A stretch of 64,000 nt of DNA from Streptomyces sp. NRRL F-5122 (GTDB taxonomy: Bacteria > Actinomycetota > Actinomycetes > Streptomycetales > Streptomycetaceae), in contig NZ_LMWH01000048.1 in NCBI RefSeq assembly GCF_001507435.1, positions 186,001 to 250,000 of the forward strand. The letters run 5' to 3'. The translations under genes were made by a program, and so were the position numbers. Below are positions 52,406-61,279 of this stretch, piece by piece. The notes below the pieces were generated by a model, which saw only the letters and a program-made list of their open reading frames with translations, had not been told where the DNA came from and searched no databases. The stretch's first letter is position 1. The number at the start of each line of letters is the position of its first letter.

Positions 52406-53304
52406 CACACGCCGTGTACTTCCGGCCGACCGACGATCAGCGGGCGCTGAAGAAGGCGACACGTGCACTGCTCGCGGGCCGCTTCGGCCGGGACACGCTG
52501 CGGGCCGCCGTCGAGCGGCCCGGTGTGCTCGACCGCGCGCTGTGGCGGGATCTGGGCGAGGCGGGCCTCTTCGCGCTGCGGCTCCCGGAGGCGGCGGGCG
52601 GGGTCGGCCTCGGGCTGCCGGAGGCGGTGCTGGTCTTCGAGGAGGCGGGGCGGCCGCTGCTGCCCGGTCCGCTGGTGGCCACGCATCTCGCGGCCGGACG
52701 CGTGCCGGGCGCGGCGACCGGCGGGACGGTGGTGACGGCCGCCTTTGGCGGCTGCGTGGAGTGGCTGGCGGCGGACGTCGTGGACGGGGAGGCGACCGGT
52801 GCCGTACCGGTCACCTCGGTGGACCCGCTGACCCCGTTGCACCGGCTGCCGCGACCGGCGGGGACCGCCGCCGGCGACACACCGGATCCGGTCGCCGTCC
52901 TGCTGACCGCCGCCGAACAGCTCGGTGGCGCGGTCCGGGCCTGCGAGGTGGCGGTGGAACACGCGCGGACCCGGGAGCAGTTCGGGCAGCCGATCGGGGC
53001 CTTCCAGGCGGTCAAGCACATGTGCGCACAGGGCCTGGTGCGCGTGGAGACGGCCCGCGCGGCGGTGTATGCGGCCGCCGTCACGGCCGATGCCGTCGAC
53101 ATCGCCGCCGCCAGGCTGCTCGCCGACGACGCCGCCGTCCGCGGTGCCCGCGACTGCCTTCAGGTGCACGGCGGCATGGGGTTCACCTGGGAGTCCGATG
53201 TGCACCTGCTGCTGAAGCGGGCCTGGGTGCGGACCCAGCGCTCAGGTTTGCATACGGAGAGTGATGAACTTCTGGCCGCCGACCTACTGTCCGATGCCGG
53301 GTGA
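52402..53304 (+). CDS. Acyl-CoA dehydrogenase, short (beta-type) subunit
   Basis: This 300-residue ACAD-like protein lacks much of the middle beta-domain, as seen in beta subunits of mycobacterial alpha2beta2 dehydrogenases. It has AALWRDLGEAGLFALRL-like N-terminal helices and the C-terminal HARTREQFGQPIGAFQAVK and QVHGGMGFTWESDVHLLLKR. The start GTG overlaps the preceding stop, so translation is coupled. It probably forms one enzyme with the product at 51255. A terminator-like dyad lies 48 bases past its end. Confidence 0.85.
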   Translation: MTHAVYFRPTDDQRALKKATRALLAGRFGRDTLRAAVERPGVLDRALWRDLGEAGLFALRLPEAAGGVGLGLPEAVLVFEEAGRPLLPGPLVATHLAAGRVPGAATGGTVVTAAFGGCVEWLAADVVDGEATGAVPVTSVDPLTPLHRLPRPAGTAAGDTPDPVAVLLTAAEQLGGAVRACEVAVEHARTREQFGQPIGAFQAVKHMCAQGLVRVETARAAVYAAAVTADAVDIAAARLLADDAAVRGARDCLQVHGGMGFTWESDVHLLLKRAWVRTQRSGLHTESDELLAADLLSDAG

Positions 53305-53783
53305 GCGGCCGTGTGCAGGCATTCCGTCAAACCGGCCCGTAGAAGATGTCGCGGATTGTGGCAATCCGGTGTCACTGAGCGTTGATACCGGGTTGTGTCC
53401 TACGCGTGACTTGTCACGGACTGGAGTCGGCGCGGTGCTCGGGTACCTTGTGTGGGATGCGAGCGGTTCCGAGTCCGAGCGAGCCCGGTGCGGCCTCTGT
53501 GGCGGCGCCGGATCCGGCGCTGCGTACCGCCCGCAGGGCAGGGCGGCCCGTCGTACCTGCCTGTTCGACTCACCACGGCGAGCGTCGCACAGTATGCCGC
53601 ACGCGTACTCCTTCGCGCTGGAATATGCCCGAAGCGCTTGTTGGGGTGACTGTACGTCAACCATGCTGTCGTGCAAGGGAATCACGGTCCGTGATCCTGG
53701 TTCCTGCCATGCAGACGATGACCACGATCGTGGCCCTTGCGAGGCGCGAGGCGATGTGTCCGCCGGTTCGGATGGTGTGAGCG
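53305..53783. other. 480-base region before the ATPase gene
   Basis: The region holds copy 2 of the shared element (53323-53347) and a 7-bp hairpin CGGATTG/CAATCCG (53352-53368). A frame from ATG 53458 to TGA 53780 (MRAVPSPSEPGAASV...) has a TACCTT box ten bases upstream but low third-position GC and no known domain, so I do not call it as a gene. Confidence 0.4.
53323..53347 (+). promoter_or_regulatory. Shared upstream element, copy 2
   Basis: The copy contains CCGTCAAACCGGCCCGTAGA, 20 of 25 bases identical to 38436-38460 without gaps. Confidence 0.35.
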
Positions 53784-54278
53784 GTGCAGGTGCTTCAAGT
53801 GCAGCTGGAGATCCGGCCCGACCCCGCGGAAGTGGGGCGGGCCCGCCGATGGGCCCGCTCCCGCCTCGTGGGGTCGGGCATAGCGGCGGACGAGCCACTG
53901 GCTGAGACGCTGGTTCTGCTCGTCTCCGAACTCGTCACCAACGCCGTGGTGCACACCGGCTGTCCCGCCGTGCTGCGCCTGCTGCTGACGGGTGTGCGGG
54001 ACGACTCCTCCTCCTGTGCCGCGGCCGGCACGGTCCGCCTCGAGGTGGCCGACGCCAGCGCCCGGCCGCCGGCTCCCCGGCATGCGATGGGTGACGAGAC
54101 GGGCGGCCGCGGCCTGGAGCTCGTCGACGGCCTCGCGGACCGCTGGGGCTGGGATCCGGAGGGCGTGGGCAAGCGCATCTGGTGCGAGGTGGACCGCCGT
54201 GCGGCCGGGGCCGCGGGCAGGGCGGCGACGTACGAAGTGGGCGGGGTGCCCCAGGAGTTCGCCTACGGCGTGATGTAG
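53784..54278 (+). CDS. RsbW-like anti-sigma factor histidine-kinase-fold ATPase
   Basis: This 164-residue protein has the HATPase_c fold of RsbW/SpoIIAB proteins. The N-box is LVLLVSELVTNAVVHTG (Glu and Asn ligands), the G1 box EVADASARPP (Asp) and the G2 box ETGGRGLELVDGLADRWGW. It may phosphorylate a STAS protein or bind a sigma factor. The start is GTG. Many such orphans exist in Streptomyces; there is no partner gene next to it, but the STAS protein at 47311 is the nearest candidate. Confidence 0.87.
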   Translation: MQVLQVQLEIRPDPAEVGRARRWARSRLVGSGIAADEPLAETLVLLVSELVTNAVVHTGCPAVLRLLLTGVRDDSSSCAAAGTVRLEVADASARPPAPRHAMGDETGGRGLELVDGLADRWGWDPEGVGKRIWCEVDRRAAGAAGRAATYEVGGVPQEFAYGVM

Positions 54279-54707
54279 CCGGAAGGGCCCCGGAGGCGGT
54301 GCGCACGCCTGTGTGTGCGGCCGTGCGGGCTGCGGAGGGCCGGAGCGGGCCGATGTCGGGTGCGCCGGGCCGTGCATCCACACGCGCCCTCATAAATGGG
54401 GCATAGGTGATGAGTTGGCTGGCTGCTGTTGACGTCGCGTATTCGTTTGATCACGCTTATGGACAGCGATTCGCCGTGAGGGGACGCCGAGGGCTCCGGT
54501 GACGGGGGTCCTCGACGAGTGCGGATCGTGATTCGGCGTCGGCCCCTCACGGGGAGGGCGGTCCGTGGGACCGCCCGGGGGCAGGGCGGGTACGCCGAGC
54601 CGGATGGCGGTGCGCGGTGCCGTGCTCGGGTGAGGTGGGGCGCCTCCCGCTCGAGCGTGGTCAGCGAGCGCGCCGCCACCCGGCCCTTCTCCGTGCGGAC
54701 CCTGCTC
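54279..54707. other. Convergent intergenic region
   Basis: About 430 bases between the ATPase gene and the cyclase gene end. Apart from the hairpin at 54556-54576, I see no supported gene or RNA. Confidence 0.4.
54556..54576. terminator. Hairpin terminator
   Basis: A perfect 9-bp stem GGGCGGTCC / GGACCGCCC with a GTG loop lies between convergent genes. Confidence 0.45.
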
Positions 54708-55609
54708 CTAGGGGATCGCCACCGGCGCCACGGGAGTTCCTGTCGCGCCGGTGAACGGTTCCGGCATCGCCGACAGCAGGAAGGTGTAGCGGCCTTCTTG
54801 TCCACAGGCTGTGGACAATTCTTCGAGATTCCAGTTCTGGCCCTGCAGCATGCCCATCTCCACCAGGTCCAGGGCGTGGACGGGCAGCCAGAGGTCCTCG
54901 ATCTCGGGAGGAAAGATCTCGAAGGTGAGGGTGTCGTTCGCAACCGCTGCGGGGTCCGCACCGACAGCCCCGGCGACGGATACCCGTACCCGTTCCTGTC
55001 GCCCCCCAGATAGGTCTGGATCTGCCCGGTCCGCACAAGCACGATGTCACCGGCCTGTACGCGTGTACCGGCGAGTTCCTCGGCGGCGTCGAGGTCTTCC
55101 GGGGTCACGGCGTGCGCGCCGTCGAGCCGTTTCCGACCGAGCGCCCGGGGCACATCGAGCAGCACCCCGCGGGAGACGATGTGCCGGGGCTTGTCGATCC
55201 CGCCGAACGCGGCGCCGCCGTGCGGCGTGATCGTGCCGGCCGGGCGCCCGTTGTAGAGCTTTCCGGAGTGCGAGACGTGGGTGAGGGCGTCCCAGTGGGT
55301 CGCCGCCTGGAGCCCCATGGTCACCGCGTCGTCGCTGCACGCCACACTGCCGGGCCCGAAGATCTCCTGGTTGATCTGCACCATCACGTGCAGCGGATTG
55401 ACCCGTCCGGGGATGAGGCCGGTCTGCACCCCGTCCTGCCGGAGGGGCAGGGCGAGCGGTACACGCCGGCCGCTGCGAACGCAGGCCGCCGCCTCCTTCA
55501 CCACCTCGTCGCTGATGAGGTTCAGGGTCCCGATCTCGTCGTCATCGCCCCAACGTCCCCAGTTGTTCACGCGCTTGGCCATCTCGTGGAACTCGTCCGG
55601 CAGTGACAT
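54708..55609 (-). pseudogene. Cyclase-family (kynurenine-formamidase-like) protein with a frame-breaking deletion
   Basis: From ATG 55609 (good GGGGAGG site) the frame encodes MSLPDEFHEMAKRVNNWGRW, the metal motif THWDALTHVSHSGKLYNG and VLLDVPRALG, typical of the cyclase family (PF04199). Near 54950-54960, after SPGLSVRT, the frame breaks. The rest (AAVANDTLTFEIFPPEIEDL, ending VAIP) is intact in another frame and stops at 54708. About 8 residues usually found between these parts are absent, so 22 or 25 bases are probably lost. The product would be inactive if the lesion is real. Confidence 0.82.
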
Positions 55610-55656
55610 GAGTCCTCCCCGGGGCTTGTCTCGGAGTATCCGGCGGGTCATAAAAT

Positions 55657-55671
55657 CTAACTGTCCGTCAG
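55657..55671. promoter_or_regulatory. Island operator C
   Basis: On the minus strand CTGACGGACAGTTAG differs from operator A by one base. It lies between the divergent cyclase and SDR genes, 11-48 bases from their starts. Confidence 0.6.
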
Positions 55672-55681
55672 AAACTGCGGG

Positions 55682-56611
55682 ATGGGGCCGGGCGTGGGGA
55701 ACTTCTTGGCAGGCAAGGTCGTCGCCGTGACGGGCGCGGGCCGCGGGATCGGACGGGCGGTGGCGCTGGCCGCGGCGACGGAGGGCGCACGGGTGGTCGT
55801 CAACGACCATGGGGTGTCGGTGGAGGGGGCCTCCCCCACGAGCGAGGTGGCCGAGGCCGTCGTGAAGGAGATCGGTGCGGCGGGCGGCGAGGCCGTCGCG
55901 GTCGCCGACGACATCTCCACGATGGCGGGCGGACGACGAGTGGTGGACGAGGCGCTCTCCTCGTACGGACACCTGGACGGGGTGGTGTGCGTGGCGGGCA
56001 TCCTGCGCGAGCGGATGCTCTTCAACATGACCGAGGAGGAGTGGGACCCGGTCCTCGCGACCCACCTCAAAGGCACGTTCACGGTGTTCCGCGCGGCGTC
56101 GGCGGTGATGCGCGCACAGCGCTCCGGCACGCTGATCGGCTTCACGAGCGGCAACCACCAGGGTTCGGTCGCGCAGGCCAACTACAGCGCGGCGAAGGGC
56201 GGCATCATCTCGCTCGTCCGCAGTGCCGCGCTCGGACTGCACAAGTACGGGGTGACGGCGAACGCGGTGGCGCCGGTGGCACGCACACGGATGTCGGCGA
56301 ACGTCCCCATGGAGCTGACCGAGATCGGCGAGCCGGAGGACGTGGCGGCGCTTGTGGTGTACCTCCTGTCGGACCGCGCCCGGCAGGAACGCATCACCGG
56401 CCAGGTGTACACGATCGCCGGCCCGAAGCTGGCGGTCTGGGCGCAGCCGAGGGAACTGAGGGCGGCGTACGCGGAGGGCTCCTGGACCCCGGAGCGGATC
56501 GCGCAGCACCTGCCGGGAACCGTCGGGTCGGATCCGATGCCGCTGCTGCGGCAGCTGGAGGCGATGGAGAGGGCGGCACGGGACGGGGCGCGTCCCAACG
56601 CAGAGGGCTGA
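55682..56611 (+). CDS. SDR-family dehydrogenase (3-hydroxyacyl-CoA type)
   Basis: This 309-residue short-chain dehydrogenase has the Rossmann motif VAVTGAGRGIGRAVALAA, the Asn of VVCVAGI, catalytic Tyr/Lys in QANYSAAKGGIISLV and Ser in GFTSGNHQG. The C-terminal tail is longer than usual and helical. The fold and the setting suggest oxidation of a 3-hydroxyacyl-CoA in the pathway. GTG 55694 (after GGGGCC) is an alternative start. Confidence 0.88.
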   Translation: MGPGVGNFLAGKVVAVTGAGRGIGRAVALAAATEGARVVVNDHGVSVEGASPTSEVAEAVVKEIGAAGGEAVAVADDISTMAGGRRVVDEALSSYGHLDGVVCVAGILRERMLFNMTEEEWDPVLATHLKGTFTVFRAASAVMRAQRSGTLIGFTSGNHQGSVAQANYSAAKGGIISLVRSAALGLHKYGVTANAVAPVARTRMSANVPMELTEIGEPEDVAALVVYLLSDRARQERITGQVYTIAGPKLAVWAQPRELRAAYAEGSWTPERIAQHLPGTVGSDPMPLLRQLEAMERAARDGARPNAEG

Positions 56612-56638
56612 GCCGCGCCGCGGCGGGCCGACCGGGAG

Positions 56639-57821
56639 ATGTCAGGACACGGATGTGAGGCGGCGACTGTGGAGTTCGGCCCCAACCCCGAGGACCAGGC
56701 CTTCCGCGGCGAGGCGAGGGCCTGGCTGCGGGACAATCCGCCCGCAGGGACCCGGCGCGACTGGGAGCGCACCCTCGGTGAAGCCGGCTGGATCGGACTC
56801 GGCTGGCCCGAGGGCGGCCACGGCAACCGCCGCGCCACGCTCACCCAGCAGGTCGCCTGGGCGGAGGAGTACGCCGCCTCGGGCGCGCCACCGCGCTCCG
56901 GGCACATCGGCGAGAACCTGCTCGCACCCACCCTCATCACCCATGGCAGCCGGGACCAGAAGTCCCGCTTCCTGCCCCCCATAGCGCGTGGCGAGGAACT
57001 GTGGTGCCAGGGCTACAGCGAACCGGGCGCGGGCTCCGACCTCGCCGGGGTCCGCACCGCCGCCGTACGCGACACACCGGACACGTACCGGATCACGGGT
57101 CAGAAGATCTGGACCTCCCTGGCCCACGAGGCGGACTGGTGCTTCGTACTGGTCCGCACGGACCCGGACTCGCACCGCCACCACGGCCCTGACGTTCCTG
57201 CTCGTGCCGATGGACCAGCCGGGGCGCGTCGAGGTCCGCCCGATCCGCCAGCTCACCGGGACCAGCGAGTTCAACGAGGTGTTCTTCGACGGCGCGAGCG
57301 CACGCGCCGAACACGTGGTCGGCGGCGAGGGCGACGGCTGGCGGGTCGCGATGAGCCTGCTGGGCTTCGAACGGGGCGTCGCAACCCTGGCCCAGCAGAT
57401 CGGTTTTGCACGGGAACTGGGCGATGTCGTACGGGCGGCGGTGGCGACGGGCGCCGCGAGCGACCCGGTCGTGCGCGACCGTCTCGTGGCGCAGTGGGCG
57501 GAACTGCGGGCCATGCGCTGGAACGCCCTGCGCACGCTGGGTGCCGCGGCGGACCCGGGCGCCCCGAGCGTCGCCAAGCTCCTGTGGGGCCGCTGGCACC
57601 AGCGGCTGGGCGAGCTGGCGATGCAGGTGCGGGGCGCCGCCGGGGCGGTGGGCCCCACCGACTGGTCGCCGGAGGCACCGTACGAACTGGACCCGTTCCA
57701 GCACCTGTTCCTCTTCAGCCGGGCCGACACCGTCTACGGCGGCTCGGACCAGATCCAGCGCACGATCATCGCCGAGCGTGTGCTCGGCCTGCCGAAGGAA
57801 CCCAGGGGACCGAAGGGCTGA
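56639..57821 (+). pseudogene. Acyl-CoA dehydrogenase with a +1 frameshift
   Basis: The N-terminal 180 or so residues (QGYSEPGAGSDLAGVRTAA, ITGQKIWTSLAHEADWC) are in the frame from 56639. At 57187-57189 CCC should be CC: after HRHHG the protein continues in the next frame as LTFLLVPMDQPGRVEV and runs to DTVYGGSDQIQRTIIAERVLG and the stop at 57821. Restored length is 393 residues, with the Gly-rich DQIQR motif near the end. The SDR gene ends 28 bases before it. The homopolymer context makes a sequencing error as likely as a mutation. Confidence 0.85.
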
Positions 57822-57830
57822 GGAGTTGCG

Positions 57831-58892
57831 ATGCCAGGGGCCATACGAGGCGTGCTCTACGACGGCACACAGCCGCAGGTCGTCAGCGACCTGCAGGTGA
57901 GGGAGCCGGGACCCGGCGAGGTGCAGGTGGCGGTCTCGGCGGCGGGGCTGTGCCACAGCGACCTGTCCGTGGTGGACGGGACCATTCCGTTCCCGTGCCC
58001 CGTGGTGCTGGGCCACGAGGGCGCGGGCGTCGTCGCGGCGGTGGGCGAGGGGGTCACCCATGTCCGGCCGGGCGACCATGTGTCGCTGTCGACCCTGGCG
58101 AACTGCGGGGCGTGCGCCGAGTGCGACCGTGGCCGGCCGACGATGTGCCGGAAGGCGATCGGACGACCGGGGCAGCCGTTCACGCGGGCCGGCCGCCCGG
58201 TGTACCAGTTCGCGTCCAACTCCGCGTTCGCGGAACGCACGGTGGTCAAGGCGGTGCAGGCCGTCCGCATCCCGAAGGATATCCCGCTGCCGTCGGCGGC
58301 GCTCATCGGATGCGGCGTGCTGACCGGTGTGGGAGCCGTGCTGAACCGGGCCCGGGTGGGCCAGGGCGAGACCGTTCTTGTCATCGGGACCGGCGGGATC
58401 GGCCTCAATGTGCTCCAGGGAGCCCGGATCGCCGGGGCGTCGAGGATCGTGGCGGTGGACGCCAACCCGGACAAGGAGCCGACGGCCCGCAGGTTCGGCG
58501 CCACCGACTTCCTCGACTCCGTCGACGAGGTGAGGGACGTGCTTCCCACCGGTGCCGACCACGCCTTCGAATGCGTGGGAAGGGTCGAGTTGATCCGTGC
58601 GGCGATCGACTCCCTGGACCGCCACGGCCAGGCGATCCTCCTGGGGGTGCCCCCGGCGACGGCCGAAGCCACGTTCCTGGTCTCGTCGATGTACCTGGAC
58701 AAGTCCATCCTCGGCTGCCGCTACGGCTCCTCCCGTCCCCAGCGGGACATCGCGCTCTACGCCCGGCTCTACCGTGAAGGACGTTTGCTCCTGGACGAGT
58801 TGGTGACGGCCACGTACCCGGTGGAGGACTACGGAAAGGCGGCGGCGGACGCGCACGCGGGGAGGGTCGCGAGGGCCGTGCTGACCTTCTGA
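57831..58892 (+). CDS. Zinc-dependent alcohol dehydrogenase
   Basis: This is a 353-residue class-III-like MDR enzyme. Catalytic zinc ligands are in AGLCHSDLSVVDG (Cys), VVLGHEGAGVVAAVG (His/Glu) and GCGVLTGVGAV (Cys near 160). The structural zinc Cys cluster is ANCGACAECDRGRPTMC. The NAD site is VLVIGTGGIGLNVLQ. It would oxidise an alcohol, perhaps an intermediate of the island pathway. It follows the dehydrogenase by 9 bases, and a gap of 90 bases separates it from the MFS gene. Confidence 0.9.
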   Translation: MPGAIRGVLYDGTQPQVVSDLQVREPGPGEVQVAVSAAGLCHSDLSVVDGTIPFPCPVVLGHEGAGVVAAVGEGVTHVRPGDHVSLSTLANCGACAECDRGRPTMCRKAIGRPGQPFTRAGRPVYQFASNSAFAERTVVKAVQAVRIPKDIPLPSAALIGCGVLTGVGAVLNRARVGQGETVLVIGTGGIGLNVLQGARIAGASRIVAVDANPDKEPTARRFGATDFLDSVDEVRDVLPTGADHAFECVGRVELIRAAIDSLDRHGQAILLGVPPATAEATFLVSSMYLDKSILGCRYGSSRPQRDIALYARLYREGRLLLDELVTATYPVEDYGKAAADAHAGRVARAVLTF

Positions 58893-58982
58893 GCGGCTCC
58901 GGGCAACCGCTCTCGGGGGCTTGTCCACAGGCGCGGGAAAACCCGTGGGCCGCTGTCGGTGCCGTCCCCTACCTTCAGCCCC

Positions 58983-60281
58983 ATGACGTACCGAGACGTG
59001 GCCTCCCGAGGGGTTCTGACCTGGGCCGTGGTGGCCGTCGGTGCCCGTATGCCGGTCGCCATGGCCCCGCTCGCCCTGGTCTTCCTCGCCCGTGAGCGGC
59101 CCGGCGGCTACACCCTGGGCGCCGCCCTGGCCGCCGCGTACGTCATCGGCGAGATCGTCGGCGCCCCACTCCTCGGGATGCGCATGCCCCCGGACCGTGC
59201 CCGCTCCCATCTGGCCGTGGGCCTCGCGGTGGGGGCGGCCGGTTTCGCGGGCCTCGGCGCGTTCCCGGCCGCGCCCGTGGCGGTCCTCGCGGTGCTGGCG
59301 TTCTCGCGGGCGGCGCCCCGGCGGCGGCTCCCGGCGGCCTGCGCTCGCTGCTCACGGGCCTCGTCCCCGGGCGGGCCGTCGCCCAGGCCCTGTCCGCCGA
59401 GTCGATGCTGATGTCCGGCATCTGGGCGGTGTCGCCGGCCGCGGTCACCGGTCTCGCTCTCGCGGTGGCGCCCCGGGTGCCGCTGCTCCTGGCGGCGGCC
59501 CTGATGGCCGCCTCGGTCGTCGGACTGTGGCTGCTGCCGTCCGGCTGGGACGCGGGCACCGAGGAGCGGGGCGGCATGTCGATGACCCGACTCCTCGCCC
59601 GCGCCTGGCCGGTGTATGTGACGGGTGCGGCCAGTCTGTCCCTGCTCCCCCTCGCCGAACTGGTCCTTCCCGCCCTGCTCGAACAGCGCGGTGTGTCCGT
59701 CGGCTGGGCGGGCCCGCTGCTGACGGGGCTCGGCGGTGGGCGCGTTCGTGTACGGGCTGCGCTCGTGGCCGGGCGGGACGCGCGCCCGGAGCGTGGTCCT
59801 GATGTGCGGACTCTCGGTGTGCCTGACGCTGGCCGCGCTGGCACCGAACACGGCCTGGACGGCCGCGGCACTCGTCATGGGCGGCGCGCTCCAGGCGGCC
59901 GTGCAGGTCACCCGGAATCTCGCCCTGCGCGAGATCCTCCCGCCCGGCGCGCTGGCCGCGGGCTACTCGGTGATGTACGCGGCCGTGGGCGCCGGCTACG
60001 CGGCCACGGGCTCCCTCGCGGGCGCCCTGCTCCACTTCGTCGCGCCCTCGACCGCGATCCTGGCGGGCGTCGCCCTGACCCTCGCGCTCACGGCCCTGGG
60101 CGCCTGGGGCGAGGGTCCGCGGCGCCCTTCCGCTTCCCTCGCCGGCTCATCCCTCGCCGACGGCGAGGGGGGTGCGGTTTCCACCGCCGGTGCGGACGGC
60201 GGGAGGGTCGTCCGGCTCCGCGACACGCGTGCGGAACGTCCGCCGATACACCGTGGGGGTGACCCCGAGCGCCGCCTGTAG
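58983..60281 (+). pseudogene. MFS transporter with two compensating frameshifts
   Basis: The frame from ATG 58983 encodes the first three helices (VLTWAVVAVGARMPVAMAPL). Near 59303 one C seems lost (TTC-CTC to TTCTC), and the protein continues in a second frame (LTGLVPGRAVAQALSAESML, then LAARAWPVYVTGAASLSLLPL-like). Near 59734 one G seems gained (GGCGGTGGG), after which the first frame resumes as VGAFVYGLRSWPGGTR and runs to 60281. Restored length is about 432 residues with 12 helices. Its end overlaps the AraC gene by 135 bases. Confidence 0.8.
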
Positions 60282-61208
60282 GTGCTGGCGCATCGACTGG
60301 GCCGTGCCGAACCCGGCGTCCCGCGCCACCAGATCGACCGAGAGATCGGTCGACTCCAGCAGTTGCCGGGCGCGTTCGATGCGCTGCCTGGTCAGCCACT
60401 GGCCGGGGCTGACGCCGACCTCCTCGCGGAAGCGGCGTGTGAAGGTGCGCACCGACATGGACTCCTGCTCCGCCATGTCGCGCAGCTGGATGGGCTCGTG
60501 GAGGCGTTCGAGCGCCCAGGCGCGGGCGGCGGTCGTGGTGGCCAGCTGCGGTTCCGGGAGCGGGCGGTGGATGTACTGCGCCTGGCCGCCGTCGCGATGG
60601 GGCGGTACGACCGTGCGGCGGGCCACCTCGTTGGCGACGGCGGTGCCGTGGTCGCGGCGCACCATGTGCAGGCACAGGTCGATACCGGCCGCGACACCGG
60701 CCGAGGTCAGGACGTCGCCGTCGTCGATGAACAGCACATCGGCGTCGACCCTGATCCGCGGGAAGAGCCGCTGGAAGTGCTCGGCTTCGGCCCAGTGCGT
60801 GGTGGCGGGGCGGCCGTCGAGGCGACCGGCGGCCGCGAGGACGTAGACGCCGGTGCAGATGGAGGCGAGCCGGGTGCCCGGGCGGATGTACGCGAGCGCC
60901 GCGGCCAGCTCCTCGGTGAGCACGCCCTTCTCGAGGACGGGGCCGAGTTCGTAGGACGCCGGGATGACGACGGTGTCGGCGGTGGCCAGCGCCTGCGGGC
61001 CGTTGCCGACGTGGATGGCGAAGTCGGCGTCGGTCTCGACCGGACCCGGTGGCCGGACGGAGCAGGTGAGGACCTCGTACAGATGCCGCCCCTCGGCGTC
61101 CTTGGGGCGTCCGAAGATCCGGTGCGGGATGCCCAGTTCGAAGGGGAGCAGTCCGTCGAGGGCGAGGACGACGACGCGGTGCGGCCGGAACGCTGGCTCA
61201 CGGGTCAT
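60147..61208 (-). CDS. GlxA-type AraC-family regulator with DJ-1/PfpI domain
   Basis: This is a 353-residue protein. Residues about 10-175 form a DJ-1/PfpI-like sensing domain (VVVLALDGLLPFELGIPH, TRLASICTGVYVLAAAGRLD with the nucleophile-elbow Cys). The C-terminal AraC domain has both helix-turn-helix units: LRDMAEQESMSVRTFTRRF and LVARDAGFGTAQSMRQHL. It resembles GlxA/FtrA regulators of amide or aldehyde metabolism. It is divergent from the intact MFS transporter gene, 71 bases between starts, which is its likely target. Confidence 0.9.
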   Translation of the reverse strand: MTREPAFRPHRVVVLALDGLLPFELGIPHRIFGRPKDAEGRHLYEVLTCSVRPPGPVETDADFAIHVGNGPQALATADTVVIPASYELGPVLEKGVLTEELAAALAYIRPGTRLASICTGVYVLAAAGRLDGRPATTHWAEAEHFQRLFPRIRVDADVLFIDDGDVLTSAGVAAGIDLCLHMVRRDHGTAVANEVARRTVVPPHRDGGQAQYIHRPLPEPQLATTTAARAWALERLHEPIQLRDMAEQESMSVRTFTRRFREEVGVSPGQWLTRQRIERARQLLESTDLSVDLVARDAGFGTAQSMRQHLQAALGVTPTVYRRTFRTRVAEPDDPPAVRTGGGNRTPLAVGEG

Positions 61209-61279
61209 GGCCCGATCCTAGCGAACACTGTCCCTCGGGCCACTCGATCGGCTGGATCCGCTGTCGGATCCTGTATGTC

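Noticed and set aside
53458..53780. Possible leaderless gene MRAVPSPSEPG... before the ATPase
   Set aside because: Third-position GC is low for this genome, composition is odd (many Arg and Cys), and no domain is recognisable; kept only as a note in the region entry.
54410..54510. Small frame beginning GTGATGAGTTGGCTGGCTGC
   Set aside because: No ribosome-binding site, no downstream context, and a length compatible with chance.
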